Assembly: GCA_028023455.1 (NCBI GenBank)
Contig: JAQFVV010013342.1
Location: forward strand, 45,001-109,000
Source of the DNA: Epiperipatus broadwayi
Taxonomy: Eukaryota; Onychophora; Udeonychophora; Euonychophora; Peripatidae
DNA length: 64,000 nucleotides
Direction of reading: 5' to 3'
Below, in pieces: positions 1-10,850 of the stretch. Below the pieces are notes generated by a model. The model was given only the letters and a program-made list of their open reading frames with translations. It was not told the origin of the DNA and searched no databases. Each line of letters opens with the position of its first letter. Position 1 is the stretch's first letter. Made by a program: the position numbers and the translations under genes.

Positions 1-345
1 TATTTATATATTAACATAGCTTCCTTGATTTTTTTTTATTATTACTTCTTTCACTTTGCAATATTTTTATGTTATTATAATTAAAATCAAAACCATATAA
101 TTTGTTATTAAAAAGAGTTCAAAATGGGAAACAAATTATGAAGATAATGATAGTTATCAGTTTCCTTTTTTATGACCAGAATAAATTATGTATATATGGT
201 TTTCATTTCAATTATAATAATGTAAAATTATTGCAAACTGAAAGAAATAATAAGAAAAATCAAAAATACAAGCAAGACTTAATCAATAGGCCGATAGCAC
301 ATGTTAAGATCACGGAATTATGGGAAAGTTGACATGTCAAAGCAT
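1..345 (+). pseudogene. PLE GIY-YIG C-terminal remnant
   Basis: No intact gene is present. Translation from about position 204 to the stop near 330 gives a run containing NNVKLLQTERN, then a basic stretch, then LINR and ITELWES just before the stop. The order 'NVK-LL-x-ERN', basic linker, 'INR', 'W-x-S-stop' matches the C-terminal end of the GIY-YIG endonuclease region of Penelope-like elements. A similar motif (ENVKILHEERNHSKRKIKEAIFINR) occurs in the clearer PLE at 55.4 kb. The DNA from about 270 to 345 also matches, with substitutions, the PLE hairpin arm at 14463-14563. The window edge or degeneration removes the catalytic GIY-YIG core and the reverse transcriptase. This is a fossil fragment. 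Confidence 0.6.
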
Positions 346-1469
346 TACTTGAAAAAGAGATATTAGTATGAATACGGAACCCTACTATTTGATGGTGCTG
401 TTTTTCACAAAATGCACATCAATATACAATTTAAGCGTCCTTAACCTATGGCTGACAGTACAATAAGTGTTTTTTGAGCTGTAACAGGCTGCCTATGGGT
501 GATGTATTCTACGACTATGTAATAAAATACTATACCCATTGCACTGTGACAGTATTTGTCAAGTGAGCACTCATGAACTCTCACTATAGTCTGATTTGAT
601 GGTGGCCATATTTGAAGGAGATGAAAGTCTGCAAAAATTCATTGTCGGAATTTTTATAGAAAGCATAGTGAAATTAGTATTCCATATTAAGAATTGTCAT
701 GTCATCACACACACATCCCTATGCCTTTGAACTGCACACAACTTGAAAAGGTTCTTCTTTTCAGCATACTTTTTCCGATTTTGCCACAAATGCCCATTTA
801 TGTGCAAGTCCATGTGAGAACTGTCTAATGTCATCTGCAAGTTGTACCAATTGGTCAAAGCTAAGTGAATTGCCAGCTGGCCACACAAGTAGATGCCTAA
901 TAGTGTGATTTCCCAGAAAGAGAAATTCCTGCAACATACCTATATATGTCTGCAGAAGGGAAGTTGGTTTGAAGGCTCCAAAATCCTGTTAATTACAGAT
1001 TTGAGGCTCCCCTGTTATTTTATTTGCTTGTTACTTTTCGCTACTGTTTTTATGCCCCCCAAAATGGTGTTTTTTACTTCTTTTGGTTCACAACTTGTCC
1101 AAAGTTTCATTTCTTTTTGATTCAATAAATTATTTTATGGGAAACTTGTTGTTGTTTTTATTGATCACATGATTATAAAGTAGGTAGGTAATGTTTTGTT
1201 ATAGCAAAAAAAAGGTGCTTAAGAGTTTTTCAAAAGGCTGCACCAAAAAAATAAAATAATAATAAAGAACTGTGCAGTAACATAATAAAATGTTCAAAAA
1301 AGCTTAAAAACAGTGTTCTTTAAAAACGATCTGTTTATGTCTTTTTTTAAAATTAAAGGCCCAAAAAATTAAGAAAGAACCTTTCGCTATCATATAAAGC
1401 TTTCTGTAGTGAAAGATTTGAAGAAAAAAAACCTTGTAATAAATTAACCAAAAAAGACAACAATTAAAA
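346..1469. other. gene-free stretch
   Basis: I see no convincing gene here. Short open frames at 697-888 (-) and 893-1120 (+) have no recognisable motif. Base composition is less extreme between about 350 and 1050 than in the surroundings, so it may be decayed repeat sequence continuing from the PLE remnant. Confidence 0.4.
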
Positions 1470-2060
1470 AACAAAACCCCTCTCCCTCCACCCTCTAAAA
1501 AAACAAGTGTCCGTGTTTATTCAAAAGTAACGAATTGTTGAAGACTTTCAGCAAATCAAACATCAACAAAAAAAGAAGATAATTTAAAAGCAAACAAAAA
1601 GTGTTTTACATCCTATTTTTGTGTAAACAAACCGAGGGAGTGCTAATAGATAATTTAAAAGTAAACCAACACCCCTACACCATCTAAAAACAAAGTGTTT
1701 GTTTCTTAAAAAATGAACCAAAAACAAAAAACCATGTGAAAATAAATTTGATTTACTGTAAGTAATATTATGTAAAGAAACCTACTGACAGTTAGTTGTT
1801 AATTTACAAACAAACCAATACCCCTAGACCATCTAAAAACAAAGTATTTGTTTAATTAAAAATAAAATCAGGGTGGAATAAAAAAAAACTTTTGGGGTTT
1901 ATATAAAAAAAATCGGTTGGTAAAAAAAAATATTTTACCATAATATTATGTATGTAAATAAGTCAATTATTTTATATGGTGGTTTACCATTGACGATAAC
2001 AAAAACCGGTTGAAAAAAATATTTTACCGCAATATTATGTTAGCAAACAGACACCCTGTG
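1470..2060. repeat. degenerate tandem repeat
   Basis: A unit containing 'aaacca-a-accccta-accatctaaaaacaaagt-tttgttt' recurs near 1470, 1663 and 1812, so the spacing is about 193 and 149 bp. Behind it, a second motif, 'ggttg-aaaaaatattttacc--aatattatgt', occurs near 1916 and 2008. The last two units of the first motif are the best match to each other; the first is strongly diverged. The region is A-rich and has no coding capacity. Confidence 0.55.
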
Positions 2061-3086
2061 AATTAGTATAATGATGTGAAAAAGGTGAAAAAGAGCGCCA
2101 TCAGTCGGTAGGGTTTAGTATTCATACTATTACCGAAAAAGACTATGAATTGAAGGAATCGCTTTTCAGTGATCTTTATATTTTTGACCTTTTTTATAAA
2201 AATGTAATTACTGTAATTTTAAATATTTATTTAATATAGAATGTAGATCATTCCTTTCAATGCTATGCTTTTTTCCAGCAACTCTATCTTGTGCAATCAA
2301 ATTAAGACTTAAATATATATAACGGTGCTGAAAAAACATAGTGTTGGGGAGAGTGGTGGGCATTATATATATATATACACCTTTGGTTTTACTTAGAATA
2401 TTTATACTAATACATCATAAATTGATTTTTTTAAAGATAACTATAGTACAATTTAAAGCATTTTTCTCTTTCTACTTGTCTTCAATCTCTGTGAGTCATC
2501 AGGAGTTACTGCAATTCTAATCAACGACGAGACGGTTTCTGATCTTTGGTTTGTCAATAAGAATGTTGGGATTAAAAAGTTAAAACAAGGAAACGCCATA
2601 TTTTGCAGCTACTTTTATATTATTTTTACTATCATTTCATTAATCTGAAGTTCAATAAAGCCTAGGTTTGAACACTAACTAATTCACTAGTAGCGTCATT
2701 ATAATTACACTTGAAACCTGGTTATTACTAATATTATATTTCAGTTACCTTAATAGGATTTTGACCGATACTACATTTCTTTTTTAATTAGTAAATACTA
2801 TTACCTCCAACACCTGTTCAGATCATTATAAAAAAGTAAAAAGAGGTTAATCCTTTTTTTCATATAATAATATGTTGTAAAATTCAATTAACATTTTATT
2901 AGTAGTAATATGTTTTAGCCTAGACAAATTAGCTGAAAATAATGTTTGGAAATACGCTGCTAAAAATATAGCTTTTGACTCATATGTAAGGTCTATGTAA
3001 TTAAACAAACAGTTCACTTTGGTTTAAACTTTTCCGGTTTATTGAATTCCACATCGTAAACTTTTTCACACTACTAGAAAATAACC
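2061..3086. other. upstream flank of the GPCR gene
   Basis: No coding region is evident. A short (TA)n tract lies near 2364-2378. The final 30 bases before the receptor start include an in-frame TAG at 3075-3077. I cannot point to a credible core promoter, because TATA-like strings are everywhere in sequence this AT-rich. Confidence 0.4.
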
Positions 3087-3986
3087 ATGTTAGTTAAACG
3101 GAATAATCTATCATTTGCTTTTAATCATTCTTATCTCGGACATTCCTCTGGACATTCTCTTGAACACATGACTATCTTTTATATGAGATACATAATTACG
3201 TATACACAAATAGGTCTATTTGTTTTTGGAATTATTGGTCATGGGTTGAACGTATTTATATTTATCAGGCATCAGTTCAAATCTATTTTCATGAAATATA
3301 TGACTTTGTTATCGTTTGCTGATGTTATAACTTTAAGCAGCTTTATATTGCCTTTTTTTTATTATGATGATGATTTAAATAAATGCACAACACCACTTAA
3401 ATTAATATGTGCTATCTCCCTTATTGTTAATGTAATAGTAATGATAATTCTATCCATGCAAAGATTTTTTGCTTTAGTATATCCTACAAAAATGGTTTTT
3501 TTTCAAAAGCATCATTTTAAAATATTTATCGTTTTTTGTGTTATATATTTTGTTGAAAAAACATGGCTTGCTATAAAAGTGTGTAACAAATTACTTTATG
3601 CAGATTGTATTGATCAAATGCTATGTATAGCTGTTATTTGGATTCTGCATTTATTTACAGTAAAAGCATTAATTCTTCGGAAACGAAGAAGGAATGAAAG
3701 ACCGTCCACTAGATCAGTTTCAAATGACGATGACGGTGTAATAGCTTTATTGTTTATAACAATATTACTATTTTCAGGGTGTCAATTGTCAATGTTAATT
3801 ATTGGATTTATTAACATGGAGCATAGTGAAATTTTCACTTGGATAATTTTTTCAATTAGTCTAATATGCGTTTATTTGGAAAAAGGTGCATCTTTTTATC
3901 TATGCATGGCGTTTGTGCCGAGTTTCCGAAAAATATTTGTAAAATCTTTCAAGGGTTTCAACCGAATTCAGCCTACTGCACAATAA
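3087..3986 (+). CDS. intronless rhodopsin-like GPCR, orphan
   Basis: The 299-residue open frame has seven hydrophobic segments at about 36-60, 68-92, 104-130, 144-165, 176-197, 216-242 and 248-275, followed by an amphipathic helix 8 (FVPSFRKIF, 277-285). Class A landmarks are visible: Asn55 in TM1 (LNVFIF), Asp79 in TM2 (LSFAD), Cys100 at the top of TM3 with a possible partner Cys174, and Arg126. They are atypical: the DRY box reads QRF, TM6 has no CWxP, and TM7 has EKGASFYLCM in place of NPxxY. The N-terminus is short, with N-x-S sites at Asn7 and Asn13, and there is no signal peptide. The third intracellular loop is basic (KRRRNERPSTRS). An in-frame TAG lies four codons before the ATG and A is at -3, so the start is well bounded. 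It is probably a plasma-membrane receptor; the ligand is unknown. A pseudogene or unexpressed copy cannot be excluded, but the frame is intact. Confidence 0.8.
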   Translation: MLVKRNNLSFAFNHSYLGHSSGHSLEHMTIFYMRYIITYTQIGLFVFGIIGHGLNVFIFIRHQFKSIFMKYMTLLSFADVITLSSFILPFFYYDDDLNKCTTPLKLICAISLIVNVIVMIILSMQRFFALVYPTKMVFFQKHHFKIFIVFCVIYFVEKTWLAIKVCNKLLYADCIDQMLCIAVIWILHLFTVKALILRKRRRNERPSTRSVSNDDDGVIALLFITILLFSGCQLSMLIIGFINMEHSEIFTWIIFSISLICVYLEKGASFYLCMAFVPSFRKIFVKSFKGFNRIQPTAQ

Positions 3987-4189
3987 CTGAGACCGTTAGA
4001 AACCCTTGCACACATTTTTCTGCCGTGAAGTTAAGTATTTTAAATCCTAGATGTTTTTGACTAAACTCTTATAAATCTGCTTGAAATTATAGTTTTCATT
4101 GTTCATATTCGTTAGAGAAAACAAAAAATACTACCACTTACCCCTACAACATTTCACATATGCACTCAGAAGCATGCCTAATTTTTAAA

Positions 4190-4195
4190 AATAAA
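4190..4195 (+). promoter_or_regulatory. candidate poly(A) signal AATAAA
   Basis: A canonical AATAAA lies about 200 bases after the receptor stop codon. In such AT-rich DNA the hexamer is common by chance, so only its position downstream of the gene supports it. Confidence 0.3.
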
Positions 4196-5565
4196 GAAGG
4201 ATAGAAGAATAGGCCAAAATATGTAATGTTATAAACATTTATCATAGGAACAAAAGGAATTAATTTTTAATACTAATTACATATTGATATCTAAGTTTTT
4301 ATCTCTTTCTAAATTAATTTTATTAATCTGGAAAATTAAATGCATTTTGTTCTTATATTAATAGCAGATTAAAGCAATTTTGCAGTGAAATAAGTGAAAT
4401 GCTGGTTTATTTAAAAACAGTCCTGTGCAGGAAGATAATAGCTAAATAACAACAATACTTTATTGTTTATAAAGATTTCAAATGCTATTATTTCAACATC
4501 TTTAATTATTGTATATATTATACTCCAACCCTATGAGTCATCTAACTTGGCTTACATTAATAAGCATATTTGTGAATCCATATGTTGCGCAACGTGTTTT
4601 TCTATAAGGCGATTATATATATGAATAATATTATAAATGGTGAAAAGAGAAAAAATTCTCTTATAAATAAGAAGACAGTAATAATACGATAAACATTATT
4701 ATTGTTTCTCAATAAAATGAAGTCCTAATGTATCAATATCGAGAACCACAAAATGAACAAGTAATTATCAATATCAATATACAAGACTATAAAAAAACAA
4801 GCAAAAACAAAATAAAACAAAAACGCAATATTTATATTAATGTATTATAACAAGAATAAAAAAAATACAATGGAACAAAAAAATAAACACTTCTTATTAA
4901 ATATAGTGAAAAATGAAGTTATTATTAACCATTTATATGATAAAAAATCATTAATTATCAACAAATGCAAACATAATTGATGAAATTAAGAATTGTCATT
5001 AAGCGAAATAAAGTAATTATTGTATGGTTCTTTTTGTGAAACATTATTCCTAAAAACTAATATAAAAACGCAGGAAATTTAACTTTTAATAAATATATTT
5101 TTTAAAAACGGTCTGAAGATATTATCAGAATATCTGTTTATCATTATTTAGCGGTAAAGAGAACTAGGATCATTTAAAATGATATATAAGCGTTTATTGT
5201 TGAGAGATATTCTAATTTATTCAACTCCAAATTCTCTTTCACTGGCGAATGCATTGAAAATTGTTTGACATCACAGCTAACAATAAACTCTATATATATT
5301 TATATAATTGGCTGACATCCCATTGTTTTATCTTACGTTTTGCTGATACGTTGTAATTTTTGGGAGATTAACCTTCTTGTGTATTGTCTTTTAATCTAAA
5401 ATTATCAGCAATATTTCATGTCTTTATAGAACATTGCTGATAGAATATTCAGGGGTGATGAATTCCATGAAAATATTGATTTTCAATAGATTAAAAACTG
5501 AATGCACTACAAGGAGAAATACAGGATGAAATTTTTATATCATCTATATTAAATTAATACACTAT
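4196..5565. other. gene-free AT-rich stretch
   Basis: No coding region, RNA gene or recognisable mobile element is seen. Sequence is AT-rich with many short homopolymer runs. Confidence 0.4.
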
Positions 5566-5569
5566 ACAG

Positions 5570-5660
5570 GCTTAAACCTGCGTATACATTGCGGGATTCG
5601 AACTCAGACATTCACATGACCCTCACCTCTCCAAGCCATCTCATATTGCTGACCCACCTG
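5570..5660 (-). repeat. tRNA-derived SINE-like promoter remnant
   Basis: Read on the minus strand, the segment contains GAGTTCGAATCC (complement of 5594-5605), close to the RNA polymerase III B box GGTTCGANTCC. About 30-35 bases upstream, TGGCTTGGAGAGG resembles an A box (TGGCNNAGTGG). The order and spacing fit the tRNA-like head of a SINE. No cloverleaf forms cleanly and the neighbouring sequence is decayed, so it is not called as a tRNA gene. Confidence 0.45.
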
Positions 5661-6327
5661 ATCACACACATGTTGAAAAGATGAATTATCACCAATATAG
5701 GTATTTCATGCTAAACCAGCAATCATCAGTTGGTCCAGATTCCTATCGCCACACATATATACAATCAGTGCTCAGCTTTATTTCATCTATATTAGTATTT
5801 TAACATTTTTAAAAAATCTTGTTATATCCATTAATTATTGTTTAATTTAATATTTTATTGTCATTTATTATACTTAGATAAGAAACTCTATCAAGTCATT
5901 AATATTAAATTTAATGTATTAAACTATTATAATATTTGTCGTTTCTAAGTTAAGAACTGATGCAAAATATCTGACTAGTAAGATGATGCGCAATTAACTG
6001 CGCAATGGATTTAAGAATAAATAAGAGCAAATATAGACCGTGTGACATGTGAATGATTTTTACTAATATTATAATTTTTCTATTAGGGCATTGGCTATAT
6101 TAAATTGCTAAGCCTATTAATATATGGGATCACTGAATTTAGTTCAGACCCATATAGTTTCTTTAATTAAAGACTGAATTTAAAAACATGTAGGTGTTTG
6201 AAGATTAAGATATTTTTTTTAATATTTAAGAATTAGATAAATATTTGGCTTCAATTAGTATTTTGAATCTAATGTCCTTGCTTCTCACTGACGAGAGCCA
6301 TAGTCAGGTTCTTTATATATATATAAC
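5661..6327. other. gene-free stretch before PLE hairpin
   Basis: Nothing recognisable is present apart from a short (TA)n at about 6313-6324, which directly precedes the hairpin tip. Confidence 0.4.
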
Positions 6328-6652
6328 ACATATTTTGCGGGTTCATCCGTGTTAAAAACTTTTAATATTAATATACTGACGTTTCGACTTGGTCACATAA
6401 GTCATCCACAGAGTTATAAAAGGTAGAAAGACGGCTGTAGAGGCACTAAATCACTGATTTGAATAAAACATTCCTAAATTTAACATTTTTGCTATTGGTG
6501 GAGTTTTGACGTTTTATTCAAATCAGTGATTGTAGCGCCTCTACAACCGTCTTTCACCTTTTATAACTCTGTGGATGACTTGTGTGACCAAGTCAAAACG
6601 TCAGTATATTAATATTAAAATTTTTTAACACGGATGAATCCGCAAAATATGT
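6328..6652. mobile_element. PLE tail hairpin (head-to-head inverted copies)
   Basis: A long inverted repeat is present. The left arm 6328-6469 is the reverse complement, with scattered mismatches, of the right arm 6511-6652; the loop is about 41 bases. The right arm and loop match the 3' end of the PLE at 25-27 kb: 'ttaacatttttgctattgg', 'tcagtgattgtagcgcctc' and 'gtggatgacttgtgtga' all recur after that element's GIY-YIG frame. The hairpin is therefore two 5'-truncated PLE 3' tails fused head-to-head, with the 3' tips outward. Its left tip lies beside a (TA)n tract. Penelope elements are known to carry terminally inverted truncated copies, which fits. It has no coding capacity. Confidence 0.75.
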
Positions 6653-9600
6653 ATTTTTATATATTTATCCCGTGCAAATCTTCGTTTTAACATATATATA
6701 TATATACTTTAGTGATGAAATAGCTAGCTACAAGGTATCAACGATAGCAATAATCTAGCGTCATTTAGATTACAAATTGTCACAAGTAAATCTATCATAT
6801 ATATATATCAATCACGTTATATATGACTTGCTTTTTTGATTATATCAATCACATATACTCAGGTAAACCACGCATTCTATTCATTAAATCTTTCATTTCA
6901 TGTAATTTGTCTCCAATATGAAATCTTATATATCAAAAACAATAATACTTTCAATTACTATATGTCTCTTTCTGCTACAAACAATGAAAGCCCTATTTGT
7001 AAAATAAGCTTAGTTAAATTTTTTAGAGATTTTTCAAGATTAATGCTTCATAATAATGTTAGTAAGATGATTACCTATGAAGATAATGATTGGCACAAGT
7101 ATACACAATGAGAGCTTCATTAGTACTTTGAAAAGATTTAAAAATACCCAAAAGTAAATTATTACTGCTTATTCCAAAATAATAATATAACTTTTAATAC
7201 TAATAAAATTTATTTCAAATTGAATAAATATATCCACATTTAGCTTTTAATTAAGACAAAAATTCAAGAATCACTAAAGTTTTTAATAAAATGGTGAAAT
7301 GTATGAAGACTGTATCGTAACGGAGTAGAAAAAAATGAGAAAACCACAAAAAGTAAATTACGAATTTACATAACATTGGAAAAAATATTAGGAATAGCAC
7401 ACAAAACAGAAGAAAACATAAAAAGACAGTAAAACCAAACCTCATAACATGATAATAAAAGAAATATTATATAATCTTTCACCTGAGTTTAGCTTGCAAA
7501 TATTCAAAGATTTATGGCCCCTTCTGCAAGATTTAGTAACTAATATAAGTACATATACTTCTCAATAAATCCTTATCGATTTTTGTCTTATCCAGATCTG
7601 AATAGAAATTCCTTAAGGATTACCATCATGCGTCTCTTAGTTATTACCTGTTATAGTCGATGATGTAGAAGTGTGGGAAAATGTCATATTCACGAAGTTA
7701 AAAACTTAAAGAAAGGTTTGTAAATAATATAAAAGAAAATAGAAAATAAAACAAAAAAAATAAGAACTGCAGATAAAAATAAGATAAGATATAAAAACAT
7801 ATAGCAATATGTAAAAAATATACATGAAATATACAGTTTTGAAAATAATGTGCAAAAAAGCATGAAATAGATAATATTGTGAACTAAAATAGCTAATATA
7901 CTGTATCTCAAAATTATAAAAGCGACTGCCATAAATATAACATGTTTAGCATTAAATATTACTTAAATTGAAGAAATTGTGGAAGTGATTCAGCAAGAAT
8001 TCATAACAACTTTGTAATACGGGGGTAAAATAAAACATGAAATGACAATTTCTGACAAAACTACTAGGGTTCTTATGCACATCTATGTTGAATAGAGTCC
8101 ATGGAAAAGCACATATACAATAAATGATGTTAAAATGATTTTAACGAAGATAACAAAGATGGAAACTGTCAAATAATAAAGAATAATGAGGATTATTAAA
8201 TTTAGTAATAGATTCCTTCATGAAGTTCAAAGCTAAAAAGAATACGTTAAATAATTGTTATAAAAAATACCAAGCACTAAGTTTCAAAATTTCTTTATGA
8301 GACAAATAGTGAGTCAAATGTTGCAGAAACTAGGTATGTTTAGAAAGATAAAAATTCATTCAGAGGAATATGTAGATGTTTGGAAAAATGGTGATAATTT
8401 AGAGTTAGAAAGTTATAAATGATAATAGAAAGACTGAATGCTCTAATGTTGAGGAAATACTAATAATTTATTGATAACATAAAGGATAAATATTACAAGT
8501 AATCGCGCAAACTAATATAATAATTTTAAAGTGTGGGGAAGCAATCAATTGCTGTTGAGAAATGTGTATAAGTTTCTTACTGATCATTAATGATTAGTAA
8601 GTAAGCATATTGGTTGTATTCCTAAAAATATAATAAATATATTAACATTACTGTAATTTCCCGTGTCGCACGTTGTAATAGAAAAAACTAAGTCAGGCCT
8701 ATTTAAATTAACATTACAGGGATGATAAAAATATAAAAAAAACATTGTCAATAATATCAATAGTACATTTGATGGGAATCAAAATATTTTTTTTTCTTTT
8801 GTAGTATATTTGATTATCCCAGACTTGCGATAATGAAAACACTCATACCAGAAACTCCGAAGTAAACAGTTCTCAAAAAATAATCAAGTTGTATATAAAT
8901 AGACGACGAATAAAGGAACACAATAATGAGGATAAAAATCTGACCCACAATAAATCAACATAAAATATTGAGTGCTTCTCCCGATCTATTAATTTAATCA
9001 ATTACAAAATGTCATCGATAACAAATTTCTTAACTAATATGCTTGCTAGAAAACATGGTAAAAATACATTGAGAAAGGAAACATGAGTATGAATATTAGG
9101 AATACTAACAGATCGCATAATAAAATGTATGACTTAAAGTACTTTTCTTATAGTACAAGGGAATTGATTTGAAAATATCATACAGATATGATTCAGGTAA
9201 TTGTAAAATCATGTAGTAATAATAAAAAAATAATCTTAGAGTTCTTAATAAAACAAAGTAAATATATTTTGTTTTCTCATATTGTTGAATAACTGAATGA
9301 TATCCTAGCAGACTATTGGAGAACTACAATTCCTTTATAAGTTAATATATCCTAATATACCATAATAAGAATATGCATGATAATTAAATAAATATTAAAT
9401 TTAAAAAATACAAGCATGAAACAATAACATTTACAAGAACAGAGTTTTCAACTAGCTTGACATCCGTGTACCAGGAATGAAAAGAGTCAATAAATGCAAT
9501 TTTAAAATAATCTTCAAAATAATGTAAAACTCTCAAGGATATAATAACTTAAATAATATACAGTCTTAAATGAAATTAATTTTTAAAGTAAATCAGACGA

Positions 9601-10440
9601 ATAATTTTAATTTTAATTCAATTCCAATCATTGGAACTGCCATTCTAATGGAACTTTGGATTTTCAATCAGCATTTGTAAATGGTATTGTATATCAAATT
9701 TGAATAAAGATTTCTATTACATGATTAAGAATTAATGAACCAAGAAACCATATAAAGATAAAGACTACAATTCAATAATAATAAAATAAATTAATTAACA
9801 ATTAACATTACTTCACTTTACACATAATTAATAAGATAACATTTGACATGTGTGAAAATGGTATATATGACGCATTTCTAAAAATAAAACAGAATCATCG
9901 CTTACCCCCTTTTAAGTCAAGCACTTATTTACAACGTTAGACATTCTTGTTAACTATAACTTAGTTACAAAAACATCTACTGTTGCTAAATATGTTTATT
10001 CTATAACACTTGTTTTACAATAATAATATTAATTTGTTATTATATGAAATCACTTCCAAACACAATATGATTGTTATTGTATGGTTACAGAATAATCATT
10101 TATTGAGGACTTTTTTTAAAAAATATATAATTTCAATAAGTCCTTACTTATAGAATCACAAAATAAAATTACAAACTTAACCATTAATTGATAGAAATTG
10201 AATATTTGTAGCAGATTGTCATGTTAATCCTGATCATTATCCCTGACATAGATAAGAAAATAATATCTGACATTATGTTAATTTAAACATTACGATGGTA
10301 AAATTTTTCAGAAACCACATATACAGCAAACTCAATTTTTAGCATATATCAAAATAATACATTATTAAAGAAACATTTAGTGGCTTTACTAATCCATTGG
10401 AAAATTACTTCTGGATGGTGACAGCAATAAAACATATATG
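6653..10440. other. long gene-free AT-rich stretch
   Basis: No convincing gene is seen. Open frames at 6836-7111 (+), 7251-7445 (-) and 7690-7932 (-) have low-complexity, AT-driven translations without motifs. A (TA)n tract lies near 6692-6706. From about 7450 to 9500 the sequence is purine-rich on the plus strand in places and could hold an old decayed element, but I could not identify one. Confidence 0.4.
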
Positions 10441-10768
10441 TGTTATATATTGAGCTCGCAAATTAAGCTCTTAACAAGATTTGCAGAATATCCCCAACCC
10501 CTACCGATTTTTGCTAATGGCCGCCACTGAGGTACCACGATATTCAAGCTTTAGATTAAAAATGCCAGGACAAGCCCATCATTTTAGCTAATGTATATTT
10601 TTTGTATTTTTTACATTACGTAAAGTACTGGGATTGTCCTAGTATTTTTAATCTAACGCTGGAATAGCCTGGTACTTCACTGACAATGCTAGTAGCAAAA
10701 AACAGTCTGGGTTTGGGGATATTTTGCCAAGTTTGTGAAGAGCTTATTTGCGAGCTCTATATATAACA
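10441..10768. mobile_element. foldback/MITE-like inverted repeat element
   Basis: The arms 10441-10600 and about 10603-10768 are imperfect reverse complements. The outer ends read 'tgttatatattgagctcgc' and, inverted, 'tgttatatatagagctcgc'. Inner blocks also pair: 'atatccccaa', 'tagattaaaaat' and the central A/T-rich turn. Divergence is roughly a quarter of positions by eye, so it is older than the foldback at 54.5 kb. There is no coding capacity. It could be a non-autonomous DNA transposon or another inverted retroelement tail; the family is unknown. Confidence 0.6.
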
Positions 10769-10821
10769 TTTGTAAATACAAGCTTATTAAATTAGGTCAT
10801 GTGACATCTAAATTGATTTTT

Positions 10822-10850
10822 GTAATATATATATATATATATATATATAT
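10822..10850. repeat. (TA)n at 3' side of RTE copy 1
   Basis: A pure alternating AT tract abuts the 3' end of the LINE. A second one (14141-14160) abuts its 5' end, consistent with insertion into, or duplication of, a TA microsatellite target. Confidence 0.85.

Noticed and set aside
697-888. Minus-strand 63-codon open frame
   Set aside because: No motif recognised; probably chance or decayed repeat.
3866-4060. Second open frame overlapping the end of the GPCR
   Set aside because: It is the out-of-frame shadow of the receptor's TM7 and C-terminus.
5590-5640. Possible tRNA gene
   Set aside because: A/B-box-like sequences are present, but no cloverleaf with paired acceptor and anticodon stems could be drawn; kept as SINE-like.
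6836-7111. Plus-strand 91-codon open frame with a polar C-terminal half
   Set aside because: The composition looks slightly protein-like, but there is no domain, no supporting neighbour and no clear start context.
7690-7932. Hydrophobic minus-strand open frame resembling membrane segments
   Set aside because: A/T-rich DNA gives Phe/Ile/Leu/Tyr-rich translations by default; no ordered transmembrane pattern or homologous motif. The same reasoning applies to 7251-7445 and 46940-47328.
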